Source: Streptosporangiaceae bacterium
GTDB taxonomy: Bacteria > Actinomycetota > Actinomycetes > Streptosporangiales > Streptosporangiaceae
Direction of reading: 5' to 3'
NCBI GenBank assembly: GCA_030038715.1
Contig: JASHSO010000366.1
Span: 1 to 15,489 of the forward strand
DNA: 15,489 nt
Part shown: piece after piece, positions 1 to 6,534 of the stretch
Layout: the number at the start of each line of letters is the position of its first letter
Numbering within the stretch: position 1 is the stretch's first letter
Program-made: the position numbers and the translations under genes
Notes under the pieces: model-generated
What the model was told of the DNA's origin: nothing
Database searches by the model: none
The model's input: the letters and a program-made list of their open reading frames with translations, nothing else

Positions 1-31
1 GATCGTCAAGCTCGGGTAGTCCAGGGTGCCG

Positions 32-538
32 TCAGCCGAGCCGCTCGACAATCCCGCGGACGAAAGCGGCCTGCCCGGCGTGCTGCAGGTCATCGGCCAG
101 GACGCTCACCAAGCGCACTGCCATGGTCACCGGCGGATCCCAGCGCCTGTCCACGATCGTTGCCAAGTCCGCCTCGGCGAGACCGCGCAGGAACAAGATC
201 GTCTGCTCGTAAGTCGCGTCGTGGTAGCCGGCCAGCAGTTCCGCCGTGGCGCGCACGTCCGCGACCTCATCGGCGTCGTGACCATAGCCGGTGTCTGCCG
301 GATCGAGCGGCAGGCCGAACCGATCGTGCCAGCCGGCCAGCCAGACCTGGCCGCGCCCTGCTGCCGCCGCCACGTGATCGTCCTGCACTCTGGTCAGGTG
401 CCAGACCAGCCAGGCGATGCTGTTGGCCTGGCTGTCCACCCGGAACGCCAGTTCCTGGTCGGTCAGCCCGTCAAGGACTTCGTGCACTGTCTCCCTGATC
501 CGGCCGAAGCCGTCGACGAGCAGCTCGGTGTCCGCCAT
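32..538 (-). CDS. DinB-like (DUF664-type) four-helix protein
   Basis: This 168-residue protein looks like a DinB/YfiT-superfamily member, small four-helix bundles that usually bind a divalent metal through histidines and in actinomycetes include mycothiol-dependent transferases. The N-terminal helix, the WLVWHL motif with H47, the nearby H55, and a late DDLQHAGQ segment with H153 are visible and match the family's usual metal-ligand positions. The ATG at 538 is preferred because GGGAG sits five or so bases upstream; an in-frame ATG at 550 would add four residues but has no ribosome site. The gene lies 34 bp downstream of a small membrane-protein gene on the same strand, so the two may share a transcript. 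The real substrate or thiol partner cannot be read from sequence. The fold call is fairly safe; catalytic activity is inference. Confidence 0.8.
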   Translation of the reverse strand: MADTELLVDGFGRIRETVHEVLDGLTDQELAFRVDSQANSIAWLVWHLTRVQDDHVAAAAGRGQVWLAGWHDRFGLPLDPADTGYGHDADEVADVRATAELLAGYHDATYEQTILFLRGLAEADLATIVDRRWDPPVTMAVRLVSVLADDLQHAGQAAFVRGIVERLG

Positions 539-572
539 CCTGACTCCCATCGCGCTAAGCCGAGGCTGCCGG

Positions 573-785
573 CTAGCCCACGGCGTCGCGGAAGATCAGG
601 AAAATGACGATCGCGAGTGCCAGGGCAACCAGTCCGCTGCGCAGCCTAGTCCGCCGGTAGCCCGCTATCCGGCCCTTGGTCACCTTCACGTCCCCGTGAG
701 CCGAGCGGGTCTTGTGGCTGTGCCAGCCGAGAACGCAGCCGACGGCGAGGAAGACCACGATAAAGCCAATGTCCTTCGGACTCAT
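573..785 (-). CDS. Small two-helix membrane protein, function unknown
   Basis: A 70-residue protein with two hydrophobic segments, about residues 5-21 and 49-67, joined by a basic, polar loop rich in Lys, Arg and His. The ORF begins ATG after a good GGGGGAGG ribosome site about nine bases upstream, which argues that it is real despite its size. No enzymatic motif is present and I do not recognise a named family. By the positive-inside rule the basic loop would be cytoplasmic, giving a hairpin with both termini outside. It precedes the DinB-like gene on the same strand and is divergent from the dienelactone hydrolase gene across about 150 bp. Confidence 0.6.
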   Translation of the reverse strand: MSPKDIGFIVVFLAVGCVLGWHSHKTRSAHGDVKVTKGRIAGYRRTRLRSGLVALALAIVIFLIFRDAVG

Positions 786-877
786 GTGCCTGTACCTCCC
801 CCAAAGCAGGCATCGAGTCTCCTTCGACTATCGCGCATGGCTGATCAGGACTCCAGCGAAACGCCGCGCGAGAGCGC

Positions 878-896
878 TGGCAGGATGGTCCTGCCA
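878..896. promoter_or_regulatory. Perfect 8+8 bp palindrome upstream of the hydrolase gene
   Basis: TGGCAGGA, a 3-base spacer TGG, then TCCTGCCA form a perfect inverted repeat that ends 38 bp before the ATG at 935. It lies in the divergent spacer between the small membrane-protein gene and the hydrolase gene. Size and symmetry fit an operator for a dimeric regulator (TetR, MarR or GntR type), or a short hairpin in the 5' leader. No regulator gene is adjacent, so the assignment is inference. Confidence 0.4.
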
Positions 897-934
897 TGAG
901 AAAGTTGCTTGCTGATTCGCAAAGGAGAGCTCGT

Positions 935-1681
935 ATGAGCGAGGCGCTATCCGCCAAGACCGTCACCATCACCGGCCATGGGGGTGACGAGATCGAGGCC
1001 TACCTGGCGGTGCCGGACGACGGGCCTGGCCCGCGCGGCAGCGTGGTCGTGATTCACCACATGCCCGGCTACGACTCATCGACCAAAGAGATCGTCAGGA
1101 AGTTCGCCGCCAACGGCTACGCAGCGCTGCTGCCGAACCTGTACTACCGCGACGCACCCGGGGCCAGCCCGGACGACGCGGCGGCCGCTGCACGTGCCAA
1201 GGGCGGGGTACCGGACGACAGGCTCGTCGGCGATGTCGCCGGAGCGGCGGAGTACCTCCGCGCGCTCGACGGGTCCAACGGCCGCGTCGGCGTGATCGGC
1301 TATTGCTCGGGCGGACGCCAGTCCTTCCTGGCCGCGTGCAGCCTGGCGCTGGACGCGGCTATCGACTGCTACGGTGCCTTCATCGTGAACACGCCGCCCG
1401 ACGGGATGCCCCTGAAGGCCACGCCGATCGTTGGCTTGGCCGAGGACTTGTCCTGCCCGCTGCTCGGGTTGTTCGGCGCAGATGACAAGTTCCCCACGCC
1501 CGAGGAGACAGCGGAATTGTCCAAGGTGCTCGATGAGCTCGGCAAGCAGCACGAGTTCCATACCTACGAGGGAGCGGGCCACGCGTTCTTCTCGGTCGAC
1601 AGGGTGGCCTACCGGCCGGAGGCAGCAACCGACGGCTGGCAGAAGATCTGGGATTTCTACGGCCGCTACCTGGCCAACTGA
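935..1681 (+). CDS. Dienelactone hydrolase family protein
   Basis: A 248-residue alpha/beta hydrolase of the dienelactone hydrolase (DLH) family, which cleaves lactones or esters through a Cys-Asp-His triad. The nucleophile motif GYCSGG places Cys124, GADDKF supplies the acid (Asp184, or Asp183), and GAGHAFF supplies His216. Length is typical of the family, there is no signal peptide, and the protein should be cytosolic. An upstream in-frame ATG at 896 exists, but ATG 935 is chosen because AAAGGAGAG lies directly before it. The stop codon TGA overlaps the ribosome site of the next gene (TGAGGAGG), so the pair is probably translated together. A palindrome at 878-896 may control it. The classical role is chlorocatechol degradation, but no such pathway genes are nearby, so the physiological substrate is unknown. 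Confidence 0.9.
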   Translation: MSEALSAKTVTITGHGGDEIEAYLAVPDDGPGPRGSVVVIHHMPGYDSSTKEIVRKFAANGYAALLPNLYYRDAPGASPDDAAAAARAKGGVPDDRLVGDVAGAAEYLRALDGSNGRVGVIGYCSGGRQSFLAACSLALDAAIDCYGAFIVNTPPDGMPLKATPIVGLAEDLSCPLLGLFGADDKFPTPEETAELSKVLDELGKQHEFHTYEGAGHAFFSVDRVAYRPEAATDGWQKIWDFYGRYLAN

Positions 1682-1690
1682 GGAGGCTCC

Positions 1691-1954
1691 GTGTGCACGT
1701 ACCAGACCGAGCGAGTGAGCGTGACGGGCAGCGGTAAGGGAGCGACAGGCTGGTTCTCGCTGAGCGATGCCACCGTGTACTTCGACCACCCGGTGCACGC
1801 CATGGCAGAGCACACGCTCAACATCGACTTCATCAACCCCGGGCGCGGGCCGTCGGCGCGGGTGGCGGTGGAACTGACCGCCGCGTCGGCGCGGGCGCTG
1901 GCCGCGGCGATCGAGACTGCGCTCGCGTCCGTGCCGGCAGGCCTGGTCTCCTGA
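1691..1954 (+). CDS. DUF6295 family protein
   Basis: An 87-residue soluble protein starting with GTG and opening CTYQTERVSVTGSGKGATGW, which I recognise as the start of the DUF6295 family of short actinobacterial proteins with no assigned function. A central stretch with YFDHPVH and AEHTLNIDF is typical, and the C-terminal third is an alanine-rich helix. Its Shine-Dalgarno GGAGG (1682-1686) begins immediately after the stop codon of the dienelactone hydrolase gene, so the two form a tight operon. The two His residues and an Asp in the DHPVHAMAEH region could bind metal or ligand, but that is speculation. No signal peptide or membrane segment is seen. The family name is from memory, the gene itself is well supported. 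Confidence 0.78.
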   Translation: MCTYQTERVSVTGSGKGATGWFSLSDATVYFDHPVHAMAEHTLNIDFINPGRGPSARVAVELTAASARALAAAIETALASVPAGLVS

Positions 1955-1988
1955 GGTCGGCAATGAGCGGCGGCGTGCCGCGCCTAGG

Positions 1989-2064
1989 CTAGATGCGGCG
2001 GGCTGGGCTAGGTGCGGCGACCACGGCTAGGTGCGGCGGGCTGGGCTAGGTGCACGAGCTGGCT
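1989..2064. repeat. Four tandem 19-bp repeats upstream of the dnaN-like gene
   Basis: Four head-to-tail units with an exact 19-bp period start at 1989, 2008, 2027 and 2046. Units 1 and 3 differ at one base (consensus CTAGGTGCGGCGGGCTGGG); unit 2 diverges in its last third, and unit 4 keeps CTAGGTGC and then degenerates. Another CTAG lies at 1984. The array fills the middle of the 181-bp gap between the DUF6295 gene and the dnaN-like gene and ends 71 bp before the latter's start. It encodes nothing plausible. It could be a chance minisatellite, a set of regulator sites, or iteron-like sites. Confidence 0.8.
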
Positions 2065-2135
2065 CACGCAAAGCCCCGACGCTGTCGGTAGGGCATGGCA
2101 CGATCTGAGCCAGGCGTGGTCTGGCGGGAGGTGCC

Positions 2136-3383
2136 GTGAAGTTCAGTGTCGAGCGTGAGGTCCTAGGCGCGGCGGTTTCCTGGGTGGCGAGGGCGTTGCC
2201 GACGCGTCCGGTCCTGCCGGTCCTGGCGGCGATGCGGGTGCAAGCAGCAGGCGACAGGCTCACCCTGTCCTGCTTCGACTACGAGACGTCGGCGCAAGTC
2301 CACGTCGAAGCCGAGGTCGGCGAGCCGGGCGTCGAACTCGTGCCGGGGCGGCTTCTTGCCGAGATCGTCAAGAGCCTGCCGTCGGCGGTAGCTGAGGTGC
2401 ACGCCTCCGCCGAGATGCTGATGCTCACCTGCGGCAACGCCGAGTTCTCGCTGGTGACCTTGCCAGTTGCGGACTACCCGAGCCTGCCTGAACGGCCAGC
2501 AGTGGTCGGCACGGTCGATGGGGGTGCGCTCGCCGCGGCCGTCGCCCAGGTCGCGCCGTCCGCCAGCAGGGATGACACGCTGGCCGCACTGACCGGGGTG
2601 TGCCTGGACATCGACGGTCGCTCGATCACGATGGCGGCCACCGATCGTTACCGGCTAGCCGCCCGTGTCCTCGCCTTCGACCCAGTCGATCCGGGCGCAC
2701 GCGCGCGCTTGCTCGTCCCGGCACGGACGCTGGCCGACATGGCCAGGGCGATGATGCCTGGCACGCCGGTGACGCTCGCCTTCGGCCCCACGACGACAGA
2801 GCAGGCACGGCCAGGCGACGGGATGATCACCTTCGAGGGCGCCGGCCGTAGCTTCTCGGCCCGGCTGATCGGCGGGGAGTTCGTCAGGTACGAGTCGCGG
2901 TTCCCGGCCGGCTTTGAGTGCCGCGCAGAGCTGCTCCCCGGACCGTTCATCGAGGCCGTTCGCAGGGTGGCGCTGGTCGCCGACCCGGCCAGTCCGGTGC
3001 GGCTCGCGTTCACGCGCGATGCGGTCGTGGTCGATGCGCAGTCGGCTGGCCGTGCCCGCGCCGTCGAGACGCTCAGTGCTCGATTCTCCGGACCGGACCA
3101 GGCGATCTCGTTCAATCCGCAGTACCTGCTCGACGGACTGGCGGCGGCTGCCGTCTGCGGCAGCGACGGCGGAAGGGTCAGGTTGGAGTTCACAACCCCG
3201 GCCAGGCCGGCGGTGATCACCTGGGCTGACGCAGGCGATCCTGCAGGTCTTTCCGGGAACGAGGCCGTCCCGGCGCAGCCAGAGCCCGCCGGTGACGGTG
3301 ATATCGGCGATGGGAGACACGGGCCCGGCGCAGCCCCGTTCCGTTATCTTGTCGTTCCGCTCCGGGCGCCTGCCGTCGGCTGA
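2136..3383 (+). CDS. DNA polymerase III beta-clamp paralogue (DnaN-like)
   Basis: A 415-residue sliding-clamp homologue. The clamp is a dimeric ring that tethers DNA polymerase and repair partners to DNA. All three clamp domains can be followed: the N-terminal MKFSVEREVL opening and SCFDYE strand, the middle domain with SRDDTLAALTGV and ATDRYRLA (about residues 145-178), and the third domain with FIEAVRRVALVAD, ISFNPQYLLDG and the C-terminal RYLVVPLR strand. Compared with usual clamps of about 370-380 residues, it carries an extended Gly/Pro/Asp-rich linker (about 364-401) just before the last strand. The GTG start follows a GGGAGG site. It is not beside dnaA, recF or gyrB, so it is probably a second clamp, as found in some streptomycetes, rather than the main replicative dnaN. 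Whether it loads on DNA or dimerises is unknown. Confidence 0.88.
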   Translation: MKFSVEREVLGAAVSWVARALPTRPVLPVLAAMRVQAAGDRLTLSCFDYETSAQVHVEAEVGEPGVELVPGRLLAEIVKSLPSAVAEVHASAEMLMLTCGNAEFSLVTLPVADYPSLPERPAVVGTVDGGALAAAVAQVAPSASRDDTLAALTGVCLDIDGRSITMAATDRYRLAARVLAFDPVDPGARARLLVPARTLADMARAMMPGTPVTLAFGPTTTEQARPGDGMITFEGAGRSFSARLIGGEFVRYESRFPAGFECRAELLPGPFIEAVRRVALVADPASPVRLAFTRDAVVVDAQSAGRARAVETLSARFSGPDQAISFNPQYLLDGLAAAAVCGSDGGRVRLEFTTPARPAVITWADAGDPAGLSGNEAVPAQPEPAGDGDIGDGRHGPGAAPFRYLVVPLRAPAVG

Positions 3384-3395
3384 GCAGCCTCCGCG

Positions 3396-3878
3396 CTACC
3401 AGGGTCGGCCCGGTCGGCCGCGCGACCCGCCGAATATCCATCGCAGCAGGCCCCGGATGACGGCGAAGAAGGCTAGCAGCATTCCCAGCCGCCCCGGCAG
3501 CGGGAACCGGAACGCTGCCATGAAGTCGAACACGATCAGCCAGCTGGCCAGCAGCGCCAGGAGCGTGGCGAGCCCGGCCAGCCGGCCGCGCCTGCTGCGG
3601 TAGTGGTAGCGCGCCCCGCCACTGCCGGACCAGTCCCGGGTGGCCCGCGGGATCGGAGCGGCCGATCCAGCCGCGGGCAGCGTGCCGAGGCCGCGAACAT
3701 GCGGCAGGTCAGCGGTCAGTTTCTCGAGCTCGGCCTCGGTCTTGGCCGCGAACGCGGCATCGAGCCGGTGGTTGAACTCTTCGAGAGTCAGTCGGCCGTG
3801 TGCGAAGTGCTCCCGCAGTTCGGCGGCGACGGCCTCACGCTCCCTGTCGCCGATTCGCAAACTAGGTTGGGTCGCCAT
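3396..3878 (-). CDS. DUF1707 domain membrane protein
   Basis: A 160-residue protein with an N-terminal DUF1707 (SHOCT-like) module at about residues 5-59. The family hallmarks are plain: LRIGDREREAVAAELREHFAHGRLT, then EEFNHRLDAAFAAKTEAEL and LTADLP. A flexible Ser/Gly/Pro linker follows, then a basic stretch and two hydrophobic segments (about 101-123 and 131-149), and a short basic tail. The domain is presumed cytoplasmic and membrane-tethered; its function is not established, although such proteins often sit with PadR-type regulators. ATG 3878 follows a GGAGG site. A promoter with an overlapping palindrome lies just upstream at 3911-3939. The gene converges with the dnaN-like gene, leaving 12 bp between stop codons. 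Confidence 0.85.
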   Translation of the reverse strand: MATQPSLRIGDREREAVAAELREHFAHGRLTLEEFNHRLDAAFAAKTEAELEKLTADLPHVRGLGTLPAAGSAAPIPRATRDWSGSGGARYHYRSRRGRLAGLATLLALLASWLIVFDFMAAFRFPLPGRLGMLLAFFAVIRGLLRWIFGGSRGRPGRPW

Positions 3879-3910
3879 CTGGCCTCCGCTCCTGCAGGTC
3901 GATGCGAAAA

Positions 3911-3939
3911 ACGATATATCGCGAATCTCGGAGTCGCAA
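3911..3939 (-). promoter_or_regulatory. Putative promoter and operator of the DUF1707 gene
   Basis: Reading the minus strand, TTGCGA (3939-3934) and TATCGT (3916-3911) are separated by exactly 17 bp, a good fit to a housekeeping sigma-70-type promoter. The -10 region overlaps a perfect 10-bp palindrome CGATATATCG (3912-3921), in an unusually AT-rich patch for this DNA. The element ends about 33 bp before the ATG at 3878. A palindrome on the -10 box suggests repression; ATATCG-rich palindromes are often associated with PadR-type regulators, which is an inference here. Confidence 0.55.
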
Positions 3940-3982
3940 CTGGGCCGGGTCGCACGATCAATGGCTTCGCGCGGCTGCCCAA

Positions 3983-4519
3983 CTAGTTCAGGAAATAGCT
4001 GCTGCCGCCGGTCTGCGGGTTGGTCACCAAGGCGAGCACGGAGACCGCGCCCGCATGGGCGAACACCAGAGTAAGAGTTACCTCGGTTCCCGACCGCATG
4101 TGTCCGGCCGCGGTGATGAGCAGGTGCGAGCCGGCCGGATCCAGCCGGACCAGACTGTCGGCCGGGATGAGAATCGACTGCACTGTCCGCATCGTCGCGG
4201 TTCCGTCCCGTACCGGCGATCGGAGCGTGATCACCCCGCCGACGCTGATGTTCGCAGAGATCAGCTTGTCGGCTGGCCCGTTGTTCTGGACGTCCACGTA
4301 GGCGTCCGTGGTGCCCGCGGCATTCGGCTCGGTCACCTGAGCCGAGCTGAGCGTGATCGGGGGCCGCACCGCCGGCGGCGCGGCAGTACAGCCGGAAACG
4401 GCTACCACGCCGAGAGTGCAGAGCGCGCTAGCCAGCAGCCCGCCGGCCGCCTTACCGGGCCGACGACTGGCCGGGCCCGCAGGCACGTGGCGCATCCGGA
4501 GCATGGCAAGTGACCTCAT
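3983..4519 (-). CDS. Lipoprotein with degenerate PCu(A)C-type copper chaperone domain
   Basis: A 178-residue exported lipoprotein. A basic N-terminus, a hydrophobic stretch (about residues 26-42) and the lipobox VSGC predict lipidation at Cys44. The remainder resembles the PCu(A)C (DUF461) cupredoxin-like fold: AYVDVQNNGPADKLISANI, then an ATMRTV strand, IPADSLVRLDPAGSHLLI, and GTEVTLTLVF. PCu(A)C proteins carry copper to cytochrome oxidase using an H(M)x10Mx21HxM motif. Here M110 and H132 remain, but the first His/Met is absent and the final Met is Leu (HLL), so canonical copper binding is doubtful. ATG 4504 or 4495 are possible later starts; a GAGG lies about nine bases before 4504. The gene stands alone behind the DUF1707 gene with no senC, cox or copper-transport neighbours. 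Confidence 0.75.
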   Translation of the reverse strand: MRSLAMLRMRHVPAGPASRRPGKAAGGLLASALCTLGVVAVSGCTAAPPAVRPPITLSSAQVTEPNAAGTTDAYVDVQNNGPADKLISANISVGGVITLRSPVRDGTATMRTVQSILIPADSLVRLDPAGSHLLITAAGHMRSGTEVTLTLVFAHAGAVSVLALVTNPQTGGSSYFLN

Positions 4520-4617
4520 AGCTGTGCTGGCCCGACCATGCTCTCACGGTACCTGCGCACGGCTGCCGCCGGCCGGGCGAGGATCGTCCGGGCAGGACCC
4601 AGGCGGTCCCGCTGGCC

Positions 4618-4638
4618 GGCTCGCGGAGCCAGCGAGCC
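4618..4638. promoter_or_regulatory. Inverted repeat in the divergent lipoprotein/GGT spacer
   Basis: GGCTCGC (4618-4624) and GCGAGCC (4632-4638) form a perfect 7-bp inverted repeat with a 7-base loop, 54 bp before the chosen start of the GGT-family gene. The whole 173-bp spacer (4520-4692) must hold the promoters of both divergent genes, but no clear -10/-35 pair stands out. In GC-rich DNA such repeats arise readily, so this is only a candidate operator or leader hairpin. Confidence 0.25.
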
Positions 4639-4692
4639 AGGCCGGTCACGGTAATGTCGGCACTTGTCGGACCCATCGTGCGGGAGCATCGC

Positions 4693-6519
4693 ATGTCAAA
4701 TGGCGGGAGCTTTACCACCAGGCCGCAGCTTGCCGGCACCTTCGGCATGGTTGCCTCCACTCACTGGCTGGCCTCCGCCGCCGGAATGGCCGTGCTAGAG
4801 CAGGGCGGCAACGCCTTCGACGCGGCCGTAGCCGCCGGCTTGGTGCTGCAGGTCGTCGAGCCACACCTGAACGGCCCGGCCGGGGAAGTGCCGGTCATCG
4901 GCTACGACGCGGCCGAGGAGCGGGTGTTCGTGCTGGACGGTCAAGGTCCCGCGCCGGCCGCCGCGACCCTCGCGGTCTTCGCCGACCTCGGCCTGGCCCT
5001 GGTGCCGGGCACCGGGCTGCTGGCGGCCTGCGTCCCCGCAGCCTTCGGTACCTGGATGCTCCTGCTGGAGCGCTACGGCAGGCTGCCGCTGCGCCAGGTC
5101 ATGGACTACGCGATCGGTTACGCCGACCACGGCTACCCACTGCTCGCCACCGCGAGTGCCGCGATAGCCGCGGTGCAGACCACGTTCCGCGACGACTGGC
5201 CAGGATCGGCGGATGTCTACCTGTCCGATGGCGTCCCGGCTGCCGGCAGCCGGTTCGCCAACCGCGCGCTCGCGGCGGTCTACCGGCAGATCCTGGGCGA
5301 GGCTGAGCGGGCCGGATCGGGCCGTGAGGTGCAGATCGAGGCCGCACGGCGGGCCTTCTACGAAGGGTTCGTGGCCGAAGCCATCTCGTCCTACCTGGCC
5401 AGTGCGGAGGTGATGGACGTGACAGGCCGACCGCACCGGGGGCTGCTCAGCGGGGCGGACCTGGCCCGCTGGCGGGCCAGCGTCGAGCAGCCTGCGACGC
5501 TGGACTTCCGCGGACTGACCGTATGCAAGACAGGCCCGTGGGGCCAGGGACCGGTATTCCTGCAGCAGCTAGCTCTGCTCGACGGCCTTGGCATCGATGA
5601 GATGCGGCCGGGCAGCGCCGAGTTCATCCACGTCGTGACCGAGGCGGGCAAGCTGGCGTTCGCCGACCGGGAGGCCTGGTACGGCGACCCGAGGCACTCG
5701 CACGTGCCGCTCGCCGAGCTGCTCTCGGCCGGCTATGCGGAGCAGCGACGCGCGATGGTAGGTGACCACGCCTCGGCGCTGTTGCGACCGGGGTCTCCGG
5801 ACGGAACCAGTCCCAGGCTGCCGGCCTTTGCTCGCCCGGATGGAGCGGTTGCCGCCGCGGTGGCTGGCGGCGGCACGGGTGAGCCAACGACCGCCATGGC
5901 CAGCGGTCGCTCCGGCCTGTCGGCACCAGAACTCGGCCCGGGCGACACCTGCCACGTCGACGTCGCTGACCGGTTCGGCAACATGGTGTCGGCTACGCCG
6001 AGCGGAGGCTGGCTGCAGAGCTCGCCTGTCATCCCCGGCCTGGGCTTCTGCCTGGGCACCAGGGCGCAGATGTTCACCCTCACGCCCGGGCTGGCCAGCA
6101 CGCTGGCACCGGGGAGGCGGCCGCGGACTACGCTGTCGCCGGGGTTGGCGCTGCGTGACGGCGCACCGTATCTGGCCTTCGGCACCCCCGGCGGCGATCA
6201 GCAGGATCAGTGGTCGCTGGCGGTCTTCCTGAACCACGTGCTGTATGGGATGAATCTGCAAGAAGCCATCGACGCCCCGGCGTTCCACACCGACCACTTC
6301 CCCTCGTCCTTCTACCCGCGGCAGTCGGTGCCGAGGTCGCTGGCGATCGAGTCGCGGGCCGAGGGCGACGTGGTAGCGGCGTTGCGCGGCAGGGGACACC
6401 AGGTCGAGGTCAGGCCACCCTGGTCACTCGGCCGGGTCAGCGCGGTAGCACGTTCGGGCGGCATGCTCTACGCGGCAGCGAATCCGCGCGGCATGCAAGG
6501 CTATGCCGTCGGCAGGTAG
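4693..6519 (+). CDS. Gamma-glutamyltransferase family Ntn-hydrolase
   Basis: A 608-residue member of the gamma-glutamyltranspeptidase (GGT) superfamily, proenzymes that self-cleave so that a Thr becomes the N-terminal nucleophile of the small subunit. GGNAFDAAVA (38-47) is the family opening; GDTCHVDVADRFGNMVSATPSGGW places the nucleophile at Thr419, giving a small subunit of 190 residues, the usual size. The oxyanion-region motif is FGTPGGD (496-502). Differences from classical GGT: TCH instead of TTH, Thr-Thr (479-480) where E. coli has Ser-Ser, and GLGFCLGTRAQMF in place of the NNEMDDF segment that holds the glutamyl alpha-amino group. No signal peptide, so cytosolic. ATG 4693 is chosen for its GGGAG site; an upstream ATG at 4654 lacks one. 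Likely an acylase or amidase with another substrate. Confidence 0.87.
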   Translation: MSNGGSFTTRPQLAGTFGMVASTHWLASAAGMAVLEQGGNAFDAAVAAGLVLQVVEPHLNGPAGEVPVIGYDAAEERVFVLDGQGPAPAAATLAVFADLGLALVPGTGLLAACVPAAFGTWMLLLERYGRLPLRQVMDYAIGYADHGYPLLATASAAIAAVQTTFRDDWPGSADVYLSDGVPAAGSRFANRALAAVYRQILGEAERAGSGREVQIEAARRAFYEGFVAEAISSYLASAEVMDVTGRPHRGLLSGADLARWRASVEQPATLDFRGLTVCKTGPWGQGPVFLQQLALLDGLGIDEMRPGSAEFIHVVTEAGKLAFADREAWYGDPRHSHVPLAELLSAGYAEQRRAMVGDHASALLRPGSPDGTSPRLPAFARPDGAVAAAVAGGGTGEPTTAMASGRSGLSAPELGPGDTCHVDVADRFGNMVSATPSGGWLQSSPVIPGLGFCLGTRAQMFTLTPGLASTLAPGRRPRTTLSPGLALRDGAPYLAFGTPGGDQQDQWSLAVFLNHVLYGMNLQEAIDAPAFHTDHFPSSFYPRQSVPRSLAIESRAEGDVVAALRGRGHQVEVRPPWSLGRVSAVARSGGMLYAAANPRGMQGYAVGR

Positions 6520-6534
6520 CGACCCGCGCCCGCG

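Noticed and set aside
1076..1963. Long minus-strand ORF of 295 codons
   Set aside because: It lies antisense to the hydrolase and DUF6295 genes, is rich in Arg/Gly without domains, and reflects GC-rich third-position bias.
4353..5306. Plus-strand ORF of 317 codons
   Set aside because: It overlaps the lipoprotein start and the GGT-family gene in another frame and is dominated by Arg/Gly; the GGT frame carries the real motifs.
5569..6399. Minus-strand ORF of 276 codons
   Set aside because: It is wholly antisense to the GGT-family gene and has no domain or ribosome site.
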